DNA of 64,000 nt from Nitrospirota bacterium (GTDB lineage Bacteria; Nitrospirota; Nitrospiria; SBBL01; JAADHI01). The notes beneath the pieces are model-generated. The model had not been told where the DNA came from and did not search any database. It saw only the letters and a list, made by a program, of their open reading frames with translations. The stretch spans positions 1 to 64,000 of the forward strand of contig JAJDBV010000023.1 in the NCBI GenBank assembly GCA_029261165.1, read 5' to 3'. Numbering within the stretch: the first letter of the stretch is position 1; each line of letters starts with the position of its first letter. The translations under genes and the position numbers were made by a program. Positions 8,892-17,831 of the stretch are shown piece after piece.

Positions 8892-8936
8892 ATATTCTCT
8901 CCGGTTCAGGCCTTGACGCGCCTTGAAAGGAAACAT
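8835..8936 (-). CDS. Possible 33-residue protein inside the 137-bp repeat
   Basis: An ATG at 8936 has a good ribosome site (AGGAGATAAAATG) and opens 33 codons ending in PAIWKNHPKKEGGFFDPR. In the other repeat copy the same start region is present but a frame change gives an early stop, while the C-terminal codons are identical at DNA level. That argues either for a recently lost gene or for non-coding DNA that happens to be open. No family is recognised. A longer reading from 9026 has no ribosome site. Confidence 0.25.
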   Translation of the reverse strand: MFPFKARQGLNRREYPAIWKNHPKKEGGFFDPR

Positions 8937-9050
8937 TTTATCTCCTGAAAACTCAACCCAGACTTGATCAGAGCTTCCCTGAGAAAAAGAAACAAACGGG
9001 GTCAAGCCTTTTGAGTTTGACTCCATATCGGCAATTCAGTAAGATCACCC

Positions 9051-9172
9051 GTAACCATCAGCACGCCCATCTTTTTCTCCATGACTGGGTAGCTGTGGGG
9101 CTCGAATCCTCGCGCATTACCCTGGAGAATTGGGTCTCGCGAAGTCAAAATCTGAGCTTGCTGAATGGTTAC
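9051..9172. repeat. Dispersed intergenic repeat, copy R4
   Basis: Ends GTAACCATCAGCA (9051-9063) and TGCTGAATGGTTAC (9159-9172). Both arms carry C where copy R2 has G (CCATTCAG against CGATTCAG), a matched change that keeps the pairing; one T is missing from the left arm. The interior has GCTCGAATCCTCGCG and GGGTCTCGCGAAGTCAAAA, shared with the other copies. Confidence 0.8.
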
Positions 9173-9211
9173 GATCACACTTAATATTATCTGGAAATAT
9201 AGAGGTAGAAA

Positions 9212-10018
9212 ATGCCGCCAAGAGTATTTCTCATCATTGTCCTATTCAGTTTGTTCGGGGCTTGTTCTCGCCGTCCGCCGGAAGGGATGGTCGCCATTCC
9301 AGCCGGAGAATTTATCATGGGAACCGATGAGGTGGATGAATCGAACTTTGCGGCAGAGCAGGGGATTGTCAAGCCCTGGTTTGTCGATGAAGGCCCTTCG
9401 CACAAAATATTTCTTCCCCTTTACTATATAGACCAACATGAAGTGACGAACGCGGAATACGCTGAATATGTCCTCACCGAAAAGGTTTCCCCCCCGCCCT
9501 ATTGGGAAAAGGGACGTTATCCCCAAGGAGGTGACAATCTGCCCGTGGTCATGATCAGCTGGGAAGAGGCGCAAGGCTATTGCCGTTCAAAAGAAGGACA
9601 CCTCCCGAGCGAAGCCGAATGGGAAAAGGCCGCAAGAGGAACAGATGGAAGGCCCTATCCCTGGGGAGTCGAATTTGATATCCAAAAGGTGAATGTCGGA
9701 GGATCCTCACAAAGCCTCAAGCCCGTTGGAAGCTATGCCGCAGGAAAGAGCCCTTATGAGGTCTTCGATATGATCGGAAACGCATGGGAATGGACCGCCG
9801 ACTGGTACCAGCCGTACCCCGGAAGCAAGCATAAAAGTAAGGACTACGGAAGGCGCATCAAGGTGCTACGGGGAAATTCATGGTCCAGCATCGGCCATTT
9901 CCCGGAAGAAATCCATGGCGAACTGGTTAAACACCATTCCACGGTGACCTTTCGACTCTTTGCCCCCCCCGATGCAACCATTAATGACGTCGGATTTCGA
10001 TGCGTTCGACCCAGTTAA
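9212..10018 (+). CDS. SUMF1/formylglycine-generating-enzyme-like lipoprotein
   Basis: 268 residues. The N-terminus has a short signal and lipobox LFGAC, so it is probably a lipoprotein. The rest is a SUMF1 (FGE-sulfatase) domain. MVAIPAGEFIMGTDE opens it, then DQHEVTNAEYAEYV, PVVMISWEEAQGYCR, HLPSEAEWEKAARG, GNAWEWTADWY, VLRGNSW and a closing VGFRC. Family members include sulfatase-activating enzymes and many proteins with other or unknown roles. The paired active-site cysteines of true FGEs are not evident near the C-terminus, so a non-enzymatic role is likely. AGAGGT precedes the ATG. It overlaps the annotated start of pabB by 19 bases. Confidence 0.88.
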   Translation: MPPRVFLIIVLFSLFGACSRRPPEGMVAIPAGEFIMGTDEVDESNFAAEQGIVKPWFVDEGPSHKIFLPLYYIDQHEVTNAEYAEYVLTEKVSPPPYWEKGRYPQGGDNLPVVMISWEEAQGYCRSKEGHLPSEAEWEKAARGTDGRPYPWGVEFDIQKVNVGGSSQSLKPVGSYAAGKSPYEVFDMIGNAWEWTADWYQPYPGSKHKSKDYGRRIKVLRGNSWSSIGHFPEEIHGELVKHHSTVTFRLFAPPDATINDVGFRCVRPS

Positions 10019-11544
10019 ATCACGCCCAGACCGGGCTTCATCGTCCCGGTCATGAATCGAAAGGGAGGGTCGCATCAGCGAAGGATTCCCCCCTCCCTTT
10101 TGTCAAAACGGTTAAAGCCAACGGTCTTCATCCGGTCGATACCCTTCAAAAGGGAAGATGGGAAGAAGCCCTCTTCCTCCTGGATGGCTCCGCGGGAGGA
10201 TGGTTTGATGGCCGGTATTCTCTTTTCGGGGGCTCCCCTTTTGCCCGCTTCCAAAGCAAGGGAAAATCAAGCCGCTTCGACACGCTCCACTCCGGGAAGA
10301 AGCAGTCCACCTCTTCCGCGAGCAATCCTTTGCTTCACCTCCAGCGCTGGCTTGACCGATTTCGACCCACTGTGGAAGCGGATCGTCCTCTTTCGGAAAT
10401 TCCCTTCCTGGATGGAGGGGTTGTCGGTTTCTTTAGTTATGACCTGGTCCGACAGTTTGAAGCCATCCCGCCTCCGGCAAAGGAAGACCCGGACCTCCCC
10501 GATATTGACCTCCTCTTCTTGAATCTGTTCGTCCTCTTCGATCATGCGAAGGATTGCCTTCACATCATATACAATCCGGCCCCCGAAATACGCCTGGGGG
10601 AACCTCGTGAAAGAGTTTACCAGGAAGGTCAAGAGAAATTGAAGAGGGTCTGCGAGGGCCTGGCCGGGCCGACACCACAGAGGAAGTTTGAGGGCTTGGT
10701 GTTCCCACAAAAGGGTAGGACGGGCTGTTCTAAAAAGGAATACGTGGAGATGGTCCGACGAGCGAAGGCCTATATTGCGGCCGGAGATATTTTTCAGGCC
10801 AATCTCTCCCACCGTTTGACCTTCGAGGCCTCACGGTCCTCCATTTTTGAGGTGTACAGACGACTCTGGCAAATAAACCCTTCCCCGTTTTCAGCCTACC
10901 TTGATCTGGGAAAGATTCAGATCGCTTCAGGGTCTCCGGAGAGGCTGGTGCGGATCAGGAAAACGCCTCATGATGATATTGTCGAAACCCGGCCCATTGC
11001 AGGAACGCGGCCCCGCGGCGGGACCCCCCTTCAGGACGAACAGATGGTCAAGGCGCTCTACGGCAGTGAAAAGGAACGCGCGGAACACTTGATGTTGATC
11101 GACCTGGCGCGGAACGATCTCGGGAAAATCTGCCGGTACGGTTCGGTCTCTGTCGACGAGATGATGGCCCTGGAGAAATACTCCCATGTCTTTCATCTCG
11201 TATCCAATATCAGGGGAAGCTTGGTTCCGGGAACCACACCGCTTCAAGTCCTGAAAGCCCTTTTTCCGGGAGGAACCATTACAGGGGTTCCCAAGATCCG
11301 GTGCATGGAAATCATTTATGAACTGGAAAGCCAAGCGAGGGGAATTTATACCGGCGCGATCGGCTACATCGGATTTGGGGGAGAGATGGACCTGAACATT
11401 GCAATTCGCACCTGGGTCCGGACGAAAGATCAGATGTCCATGCAGGTCGGTGCGGGGATTGTCGCGGACTCGATTCCCGAACGAGAATATCAGGAGACAC
11501 TTCAGAAGGCAGCGGCCTTGATGAAGGCCATAAAACCGGCCTGA
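10000..11544 (+). CDS. pabB: Aminodeoxychorismate synthase component I (PabB)
   Basis: Chorismate-using enzyme that makes 4-amino-4-deoxychorismate for folate. Seen: [21 protein letters not shown] (residues 329-341), [28 protein letters not shown] and [22 protein letters not shown]. The last is the PabB rather than TrpE form. The PIAGT at 332-336 has Ala where the well-studied enterobacterial PabB has Lys; TrpE also has Ala there, so anthranilate synthase cannot be fully excluded. The following PabC-like gene and the FolB gene elsewhere favour folate. The only ATG is at 10000, within the end of the previous gene; about 34 residues before [10 protein letters not shown] look extra, so a non-ATG start downstream is possible. 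Confidence 0.87.
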   Translation: MRSTQLNHAQTGLHRPGHESKGRVASAKDSPLPFVKTVKANGLHPVDTLQKGRWEEALFLLDGSAGGWFDGRYSLFGGSPFARFQSKGKSSRFDTLHSGKKQSTSSASNPLLHLQRWLDRFRPTVEADRPLSEIPFLDGGVVGFFSYDLVRQFEAIPPPAKEDPDLPDIDLLFLNLFVLFDHAKDCLHIIYNPAPEIRLGEPRERVYQEGQEKLKRVCEGLAGPTPQRKFEGLVFPQKGRTGCSKKEYVEMVRRAKAYIAAGDIFQANLSHRLTFEASRSSIFEVYRRLWQINPSPFSAYLDLGKIQIASGSPERLVRIRKTPHDDIVETRPIAGTRPRGGTPLQDEQMVKALYGSEKERAEHLMLIDLARNDLGKICRYGSVSVDEMMALEKYSHVFHLVSNIRGSLVPGTTPLQVLKALFPGGTITGVPKIRCMEIIYELESQARGIYTGAIGYIGFGGEMDLNIAIRTWVRTKDQMSMQVGAGIVADSIPEREYQETLQKAAALMKAIKPA

Positions 11545-11568
11545 TAGGATGTTAAAACCCGATAATCT

Positions 11569-11647
11569 GTCATTCCCGAAAAATTTAATCGGGAATCCAA
11601 AATACTAAAATCAAGACCTTATGGATTCCCGCCAGTGCGGGAATGAC
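11569..11647. repeat. REP-like palindromic unit
   Basis: GTCATTCCCG (11569-11578) and CGGGAATGAC (11638-11647) are inverted. Two inner hairpins (TTCCCGA...TCGGGAA and ATTCCCGC...GCGGGAAT) make a pair of stem-loops. The GGATTCCCGC...GCGGGAATGACG form is a common extragenic repeat type in many bacteria. It separates pabB from the aminotransferase gene. Confidence 0.7.
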
Positions 11648-11702
11648 GGCTAAACGCAAAACACCTGTTTTTTTAACAGCCTGTGAATAAGGACCAAGAG
11701 AG

Positions 11703-12605
11703 ATGTGGGTTTACCTTAACGATCACTTTGTCCCGGAAGAAGAGGCAAAGATCTCCATCTTTGATCATGGATTTCTCTACGGGGACGGTCTGTTTGAAAC
11801 GGTTCGGGCCTACTCGGGGCGAATCTTTGCCTTGCCAGAACACATGGACAGACTGTCGCGCTCCGCGGACCGTCTGGAGATTCCGCTGCCCCCTCCCGCG
11901 TCGCTTGAAACACTCCTGTACGAGACACTCAGACGAAACCACTTAAAAAATGCTGTTCTTCGCCTCACGATCACCCGGGGAGAGGCAAGGGGAGGGCTCG
12001 TCCCTGATTCCGACCCAAAGACCAGGACAACGATGGTCATTACGCCCCGCTTGTTTGACGGCCATCCGGCGGATTATTACGAGAATGGGGTGACCGCGTC
12101 CATCGTATCTGTACGCCGGAACGCACCCGACGCATTGGACCCCGCACTGAAATCCTTGAGCTTTCTAAACAACGTCATGGCAAAGATGGAGGCAAAGAAG
12201 AGGGGGGCCTTTGAAGGAATATTTCTCAGCCTGGAGGGGTGCCTCTCGGAAGGAACAACGAGTAATCTCTTTTGGGTCCGGGATGGCGTGATCAAGACCC
12301 CTTCGGTCAAGTCCTCTATATTAGAAGGGATCACGCGCGGTGTCGTGATCGGGTTGGCGAAAGGGATGGGGATTTCTCTAAAAGAAGGCAATTACCCCCC
12401 TGAAGACCTTCTTGACGCCGAGGAGGCCTTCTTGACGAACACGGGCCTAGAACTGATGCCCTTGACGGGGGTCAACGGGAAGAAGATCGGAACAGGCTTA
12501 CCGGGAGGGATGACCATTAAACTCCACCAGGCCTTCAAGGCCTTGGTCGCGACAGGGGACGGAGGGAAGTTTCTGGTTAAGACTTGGGGGACACCTTCAC
12601 CCTGA
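11703..12605 (+). CDS. pabC: Class IV PLP aminotransferase, probable aminodeoxychorismate lyase
   Basis: 300 residues of the fold-type IV family. FDHGFLYGDGLFETVRAY near the N-terminus is the typical opening. The PLP lysine is K150 in ALKSLSFLNNV, and SEGTTSNLFWV holds the residues that bind the cofactor ring and phosphate. The family covers ADC lyase (PabC), branched-chain aminotransferase and D-amino acid aminotransferase, which cannot be told apart by eye. Position just after pabB makes PabC the best guess; it would release pyruvate to give 4-aminobenzoate. The ATG is preceded by AAGAGAG. The 3' end overlaps the convergent CNNM gene by 29 bases. Confidence 0.85.
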   Translation: MWVYLNDHFVPEEEAKISIFDHGFLYGDGLFETVRAYSGRIFALPEHMDRLSRSADRLEIPLPPPASLETLLYETLRRNHLKNAVLRLTITRGEARGGLVPDSDPKTRTTMVITPRLFDGHPADYYENGVTASIVSVRRNAPDALDPALKSLSFLNNVMAKMEAKKRGAFEGIFLSLEGCLSEGTTSNLFWVRDGVIKTPSVKSSILEGITRGVVIGLAKGMGISLKEGNYPPEDLLDAEEAFLTNTGLELMPLTGVNGKKIGTGLPGGMTIKLHQAFKALVATGDGGKFLVKTWGTPSP

Positions 12606-13884
12606 CCGGCTTCTTTTCAACCTTCAACTTCGAAATACGCCGACCGTCCATATCGACAATCGTAAATTTGTACTCACCATGCCGAATATTCTCTCCCCCC
12701 TTTGGGATGCCCTGAAGCAGAGAAAGAACAAATCCACCCAAGGTCTCGTAGTCGGCGGATTCCGGCACGGGAAAACCATATTCGCTCTTCAGATCTCTCA
12801 CATTCAGAGAGGCATCGACGACCCATGAACCATCTTTCATGCGCTCGACAGGACGATCTTCCGTATCATATTCGTCCTGAATCTCTCCGACAATCTCTTC
12901 GATGATATCTTCCATTGTGATTAATCCTTCGACGCTCCCATATTCATTAATGACAATCGCAAGCTGGGTTCTCCTCCGCTGCATCTCTTTAAGAAGGACG
13001 CTGACCTGCATTGTCTCCGGAACAAAATAGGGCGGGTGGAGAAGGTCTTTCACTATAACAGGTTCGGCGCGGTGCAAAATATCGAGTAAGTCTTTAAAAT
13101 AAAGAATGCCGGAAATTTCGTTGAGGTTGGTTTTGAATACGGGGTATCTCGAAAAGTTATTCTCCGTGACGTACTTCAGCACTTCCTGAGAGGGTGTGTC
13201 GATCTGGAGGGCAAAAATCTTCGGTCTTGGAACCATGACCTCCTTGACTGAGGTATCCGTAAATTCAAATACACTATGAATCAACTCTTGTTCGGTCTCA
13301 TCAAAGACCCCTTTCTCTCTGCCTTCTTTTAACATCAGCTTGATCTCTTCTTCCGAGATAAAACTTCCAGAGACGATCCTTCCTCCCTCTGCCCCTAAAA
13401 AGATCCGGGTTGAAGCCGTCAGCACCCGGACAAAGGGGCGCAATACTTTGGCAAGAAGGTTCACCGGTTTGGCGAGTGCCAAGGCAATCTGGTCAGGATA
13501 TTTCAGGGCCAGGGACTTGGGAACCAGTTCGCCTAGAACGAGAGAGAAGTAAGAAATTCCGATGACGACCAGAAAGACTGAAAAAAACTCACCGGACGAT
13601 TGTAAGAGAGGGATCTTGTCGATTAAGGGCTTAATTGATCCGACGGCAGTGACACCACCGATGGCCGCGGCCGCCGACCCAAGGAGGGTGACTCCGATCT
13701 GAACCGTCGCTAAAAAAGGCTCTGGATTGGCTTGGAGCTGCTGCACATACCCAGCATGACGATTCCCCTTTTCGGCCAACTTTTTAATGTTGCTTTTTCG
13801 AGCGGCGATGACTGCAATTTCCGCCGAAGAAAAAAAACCGTTCGCCAAAATAAGGAGAAAGATCAGCGTAAATTCAAACAGCAT
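12577..13884 (-). CDS. CNNM/CorC (HlyC) family membrane protein with CBS pair
   Basis: 435 residues in three parts. Residues 1-190 are a CNNM (DUF21) membrane domain with ANGFFSSAEIAVIAARKS and GELVPKSLAL. Residues 200-330 hold two CBS domains with MVPRPKIFAL, GSVEGLITMEDIIEEIVGEI. Residues 345-425 are a CorC/HlyC domain with SADYETLGGFVLSLL. Family members are linked to magnesium or cobalt efflux and were once called haemolysins; transport direction here is not known. GAGGTG lies nine bases before the ATG. It is divergent from the TPR-barrel gene and convergent with the aminotransferase gene. Confidence 0.92.
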   Translation of the reverse strand: MLFEFTLIFLLILANGFFSSAEIAVIAARKSNIKKLAEKGNRHAGYVQQLQANPEPFLATVQIGVTLLGSAAAAIGGVTAVGSIKPLIDKIPLLQSSGEFFSVFLVVIGISYFSLVLGELVPKSLALKYPDQIALALAKPVNLLAKVLRPFVRVLTASTRIFLGAEGGRIVSGSFISEEEIKLMLKEGREKGVFDETEQELIHSVFEFTDTSVKEVMVPRPKIFALQIDTPSQEVLKYVTENNFSRYPVFKTNLNEISGILYFKDLLDILHRAEPVIVKDLLHPPYFVPETMQVSVLLKEMQRRRTQLAIVINEYGSVEGLITMEDIIEEIVGEIQDEYDTEDRPVERMKDGSWVVDASLNVRDLKSEYGFPVPESADYETLGGFVLSLLQGIPKGGENIRHGEYKFTIVDMDGRRISKLKVEKKPVRVKVSPKS

Positions 13885-13906
13885 ATAGATGACACCTCAC
13901 ACCGTA

Positions 13907-13935
13907 AAGATAACATAAAACAACAGAACGGACAA
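13907..13935 (-). promoter_or_regulatory. Sigma-70-like promoter for the CNNM gene
   Basis: On the minus strand TTGTCC (13935-13930) and TATCTT (13912-13907) are 17 bases apart, about 25 bases before the ATG at 13884. Confidence 0.45.
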
Positions 13936-14057
13936 GGGACCGCCAGAGACCATCGCCAGGGACCGTCGTAGATGAGACAATCTCACTCGGCCCTCAATAT
14001 GTATTTTTAACTAAAATGCTGTATTATCAGTACGATAGGATCATCTTTATTTTAAAA

Positions 14058-14081
14058 TCCCAGAATGTGGGGACTCTTTTT
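14058..14081 (+). terminator. Terminator-like hairpin in the divergent intergenic region
   Basis: TCCCA, a five-base loop, then TGGGGA and CTCTTTTT. The stem is short with one bulge. No plus-strand gene ends just before it, so if functional it would act on a leader transcript or block read-through. Confidence 0.3.
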
Positions 14082-14105
14082 CATTGACTTTTTCATCCAT
14101 TACCG

Positions 14106-14167
14106 TTAGCCTGTGGGCCGGATTTATCCAAGCCGGGAGGCTAAGGGGACCCCCAGTTGAGGTTCCC
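14106..14167 (+). ncRNA. Possible structured leader RNA (two adjacent hairpins)
   Basis: TTAGCCT (14106-14112) pairs perfectly with AGGCTAA (14138-14144), enclosing a GGCCGG...AAGCCGGG stem. The very next bases GGGGACC (14145-14151) pair with GGTTCCC (14161-14167), one G-T pair. Two stacked stems with no gap between them, 160 bases before the TPR-barrel gene, suggest a folded leader. It does not match the riboswitch classes I can recall. TTGACT at 14085-14090 may be a -35 box for it. Confidence 0.35.
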
Positions 14168-14328
14168 TCTTTAGTGGTCCTTCATGGGTTTGTATGATGC
14201 GGATGTTGACTGAATGGAACACCTTTCAGAAATTTTTTGATGCCGATCGTTTGACTGATTGTCGGCCTACAAGACAGGGGTTGGTCTCGACTGTGTGAAC
14301 GGATGGCCATCTTCCTGAAGGTTCTTCG

Positions 14329-17300
14329 TTGGATGGAGATTTGAACAGACGAACCCGCCCTCGTTTTCGAACGATATTTTTCCTCTCTCTTCTCCTCGTC
14401 TTCATATTTCAAAATCATGCTTGGCCAGAGCAGCAACGCACCGGTTCTTTGTGCTTTTCTGACAAGGTGATGAACCGCCTCCCGGTTTCTGAGTTTATCA
14501 TGTTACGTATTTATGGGCGTTATGACTGGAAGGTCGCACCTTGTGACCTCCCCTCGGAACGCTCACCGATGGAAAAAGGGATTGATGCGCTTCAGAGAGG
14601 AGATCTCAAAAGTGCAGAGGCTGAATTTCTGAAGGTCTTGGACGCCGATCCGAACCATCCGTTTGCCAACCTCCACCTCGGGTCCATTTATTTTGCAACC
14701 AATCGGGATGATCTGGCATTGTCCGTCCTGAATCGTGCCATCACCTCAAAGCCTGATCTTTTGCGTGCCTATCTCCGTCTGGCCGATATCTATGAAAAAC
14801 AAGGTAACTTGTCTGAGGCGATCAGAACGGTTCAAGAAGTCTATACGGGTCTGACGGATGAGAAATCTCCTGGGGCAAAAACCCTGTCCCTGCGCCTGAC
14901 GCACCTGCGAAACAAACTCGAAGTAAAGACAAGGTTCGAACGGGGAATCACCCTGTTGCGGGCAGGGAATACCGGGCGAGCGGAAGAGGCGTTTCGGTCT
15001 GTCCTGGCGATTCAACCGGAAAATGTGCAGGCATCCCATTTCCTTGGTCTTTCTCTCGGGATTCAAAACCGATTCGGGGAGGCTATCGAACAGTTTGAGG
15101 CTTTACTCCGAATTAAGCCGGAATTGATCGACTCCAGAACGCGTCTGGCCGAGCTTTATCAGTCGGGGGGAAGGCTGACTGACGCGAGATCGGAACTGGA
15201 AACGGGACTCTTTTTTCTGGAAGACGGAGATGGTCCACTTGCCCAATCTCTTGGTGAGAAGTTGAAAGATGTCGAGAATCAAATCGAATTGAAGGGGTTT
15301 TTTGATCGGAGTTCAAATGAGATTGCAGGCGAGCGGATCGATGTCGCGATTGCAACGCTCCAGGAGATCTTGAAGATCGATCCGGTACATGCTCTGGCTT
15401 ATTTTAACCTTGGAAACCTTTGGGCACAGAAAAACCGTCTCGATTTGGCCGAGTTTCACTTCAAAAAAGCAATTGAGCATGTCCCAGCCTACACGGAGGC
15501 ATATCAACGCTTAGGGCAAGTCTATGGGCTCATGCGTTCTTTTGGTCGGGCGAAGCGACAATACGAAGCGGCCTTAGAGACCCCGGGGGGAAAGCTTGAA
15601 CCAATGAGTGGCGGGTTGAAAGGGTTAATCATTCAAAGCGACAAAGAGATGGAGAAGGCCAGGGTGTCGTCTGAATTCGCTTTTCAGCGATCACAGGAAG
15701 AGCTTGATGGCGGTGATCTTGAGAAAGCGATCTCGTTTATGGAACGGGCAGTCTTTTTCGATCCGGAAAATTCGGAACACCATTTTCGATTGGGCGTCCT
15801 CTATGAACAAAAAGGTGAAATTGATTTGGCGTCGAACGAAATGCGTGGGGCACTGGCGTTTCATCCGAGTCTGGCCCAGGCCCATCAACACCTCGCACAC
15901 CTTCTTGAGAAAAGAGGATATTTTTATCAGGCGGTGAAAGAATTAAAACTGGCCGACGCGATCCAACCCTCTGGTCAAAACAAGCAGGGCCTGAAACGCT
16001 TGACGCAAAAGCTGATTGAGACAGAAAAAAAGACATCTCCCCTGATCAAGCGGGCAAGCGAAGAAGCCGAGACAGACAGAAAGACGGCTGCGATCGAATT
16101 ACTGCAAAAGGCGCTTCGCCTCGCACCGGACCATACTTTAATCCGCTTAAAACTTGGAGGTCTTTATGCGGAGACAGAGGACGTGACTTCCGCCTATGCT
16201 GAACTCAATGCCATTTTATTACTGGACCAGAAGCACGAGCAGGCAAAATATCGCCTGGGGGAACTTTATTTTTCTGCGGGGCAGTGGCGGGACGCAGAAA
16301 GAATATTCCATGAGATGCTCCAATGGGAGGGACTTTCAGAGCATTATCGTAAAAAGGCTGAAACTGCCCTGACGCGGTCCTTAACCATACTGGGGAATGA
16401 GCAACGCGCGCAGCGTAATCTTCAGCGGGGCGACCGGTTTTTCTCGACCCACGATTATGTCGCGGCCATAGAATCATACGAAAAGGTGCTTGGGATCTAC
16501 CCCTCTCACCTAAGGAGTCTCTATCAGACGGGATACTCCTATGAGAACGTCAGTGATTACAAGAAGGCGACCCGTTTCTATGAAAAGGTTCTGGCCCTCG
16601 ATTCCCGGCATGTTCAGGCGCGCCAACGACTCGGATTCATCCATGAGACGGAAGGGAAGAATGAAAAGGCCATCCGTATCTACCGAGAGACACTGCCTCT
16701 TTTCAGTGGAGAAGATTCCTCTGAGGCAGTTTGGGTAAAAAGCCGCTTAACCCCGCTTGAAAAACGTCTGGTTGTCTCCGTTAATCATGTGGTTTTGAGC
16801 TATAACAGTAACCCGGCGGGATCTTCAGATCCCAAGGGAGACCTTTCTTCAAATCTCGGCATTGATCTGACCTACTACATTAGAAAGGACCGACGTCTTC
16901 AGATCCCAATCGCGGTTGGCACGCACAACACATTTTTCTTTCAGTCGAACGCTTATTTCAGCAGTGAGAGCTTTTCCCTTTCTGCAACAGGTTTGCGCTC
17001 ACCCTATTCGTATTCCGCCGGCTACAAACTTCGGCTGGGTCTGGCGAAGGACGGGGTGACAGGGACGGACCACATCGGAAATATGAGCCTGACCTGGTCA
17101 GGGGCCATCCCTTCGATGATCGGCCTGGATTATAGTTACAACACCTTCACTTCAATCAGCAGTGAAAACTTTGATGCCATCCGGCAAAATATTCGGCTGA
17201 ATTTGACGCAAAGGTGGGGGGGGGACAGCGCAACACTTTCATACCGCTTTTCTGACAATAATGCCAATCTGAACGATCAGGCCTCCCAGACGAACGGGAT

Positions 17301-17616
17301 TGGCATCTCATACAGCAGGACCCTCTCAGAAAAGATCAGGGCGAGTGTTTCCTACAATCACGAAACCATTCAATTCATTAATCCGGATTCGCGAGCGAAT
17401 GTCCATCGGAAAAATACTTTCAGGAGTCTCAGCCTGACCACCTCTTACGTGCTGCAGAAAGGCCTGGCCTTCAGTTTGGGCTTTACTGAGCAACGTAATC
17501 GTTCCAACCTTCCCTCGGGTGCTGTTACGGTAGAGCAACGTCTTTCAGGGCAGGCGGCCTCCCTGGGAAACTATGATCAACGACTGCTCAATCTAAGGGC
17601 GAACTGGTCTTTCTAA
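14329..17616 (+). CDS. TPR-repeat outer-membrane protein with C-terminal beta-barrel
   Basis: 1095 residues. A hydrophobic signal (FFLSLLLVFIF) is followed by many tetratricopeptide repeats through about residue 800 (for example KSAEAEFLKVLDADPNHPFA, HALAYFNLGNLWAQKNRLDLA). The last 290 residues alternate polar and hydrophobic residues as in an outer-membrane barrel and end in phenylalanine (RANWSF), the usual assembly signal. A TPR array plus barrel is the design of exopolysaccharide export proteins such as BcsC and PgaA, but no polysaccharide synthase is nearby, so the cargo is unknown. No ATG is available: TTG 14329 (AAGG upstream) or TTG 14341 (GGAG upstream) must serve. It begins a three-gene envelope cluster. 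Confidence 0.85.
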   Translation: MDGDLNRRTRPRFRTIFFLSLLLVFIFQNHAWPEQQRTGSLCFSDKVMNRLPVSEFIMLRIYGRYDWKVAPCDLPSERSPMEKGIDALQRGDLKSAEAEFLKVLDADPNHPFANLHLGSIYFATNRDDLALSVLNRAITSKPDLLRAYLRLADIYEKQGNLSEAIRTVQEVYTGLTDEKSPGAKTLSLRLTHLRNKLEVKTRFERGITLLRAGNTGRAEEAFRSVLAIQPENVQASHFLGLSLGIQNRFGEAIEQFEALLRIKPELIDSRTRLAELYQSGGRLTDARSELETGLFFLEDGDGPLAQSLGEKLKDVENQIELKGFFDRSSNEIAGERIDVAIATLQEILKIDPVHALAYFNLGNLWAQKNRLDLAEFHFKKAIEHVPAYTEAYQRLGQVYGLMRSFGRAKRQYEAALETPGGKLEPMSGGLKGLIIQSDKEMEKARVSSEFAFQRSQEELDGGDLEKAISFMERAVFFDPENSEHHFRLGVLYEQKGEIDLASNEMRGALAFHPSLAQAHQHLAHLLEKRGYFYQAVKELKLADAIQPSGQNKQGLKRLTQKLIETEKKTSPLIKRASEEAETDRKTAAIELLQKALRLAPDHTLIRLKLGGLYAETEDVTSAYAELNAILLLDQKHEQAKYRLGELYFSAGQWRDAERIFHEMLQWEGLSEHYRKKAETALTRSLTILGNEQRAQRNLQRGDRFFSTHDYVAAIESYEKVLGIYPSHLRSLYQTGYSYENVSDYKKATRFYEKVLALDSRHVQARQRLGFIHETEGKNEKAIRIYRETLPLFSGEDSSEAVWVKSRLTPLEKRLVVSVNHVVLSYNSNPAGSSDPKGDLSSNLGIDLTYYIRKDRRLQIPIAVGTHNTFFFQSNAYFSSESFSLSATGLRSPYSYSAGYKLRLGLAKDGVTGTDHIGNMSLTWSGAIPSMIGLDYSYNTFTSISSENFDAIRQNIRLNLTQRWGGDSATLSYRFSDNNANLNDQASQTNGIGISYSRTLSEKIRASVSYNHETIQFINPDSRANVHRKNTFRSLSLTTSYVLQKGLAFSLGFTEQRNRSNLPSGAVTVEQRLSGQAASLGNYDQRLLNLRANWSF

Positions 17617-17774
17617 GTCAGACCGTTTTGTCATTCTGGTAAGATATGTTGATTCGTCCCGGAATGGGTTCACTTAGCTGATAGCAAGGTACTTGGACGG
17701 ACCTCGCCCTTGAGAGGGGGTGTGCTTGTTCTGGGTGTTCAGGAAAATTGGCATAATTTGGGATGAAGCATCTA

Positions 17775-17803
17775 TTGACATCTTGTGGATAACGTTCTAA
17801 ATT
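17775..17803 (+). promoter_or_regulatory. Sigma-70 promoter before the DUF1302-type gene
   Basis: TTGACA at 17775-17780, 17-base spacer, TAAATT at 17798-17803. The -35 is consensus. Transcription would begin near 17810, about 20 bases before the ATG at 17832. Confidence 0.65.
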
Positions 17804-17831
17804 AGACCTTTTCGCCAAAATTTGAGAAAGA

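Noticed and set aside
14041-14328. Cyclic di-GMP or other known riboswitch upstream of the TPR-barrel gene
   Set aside because: The hairpins are real but the conserved cores of the riboswitch classes I know are not present, so no class is named.
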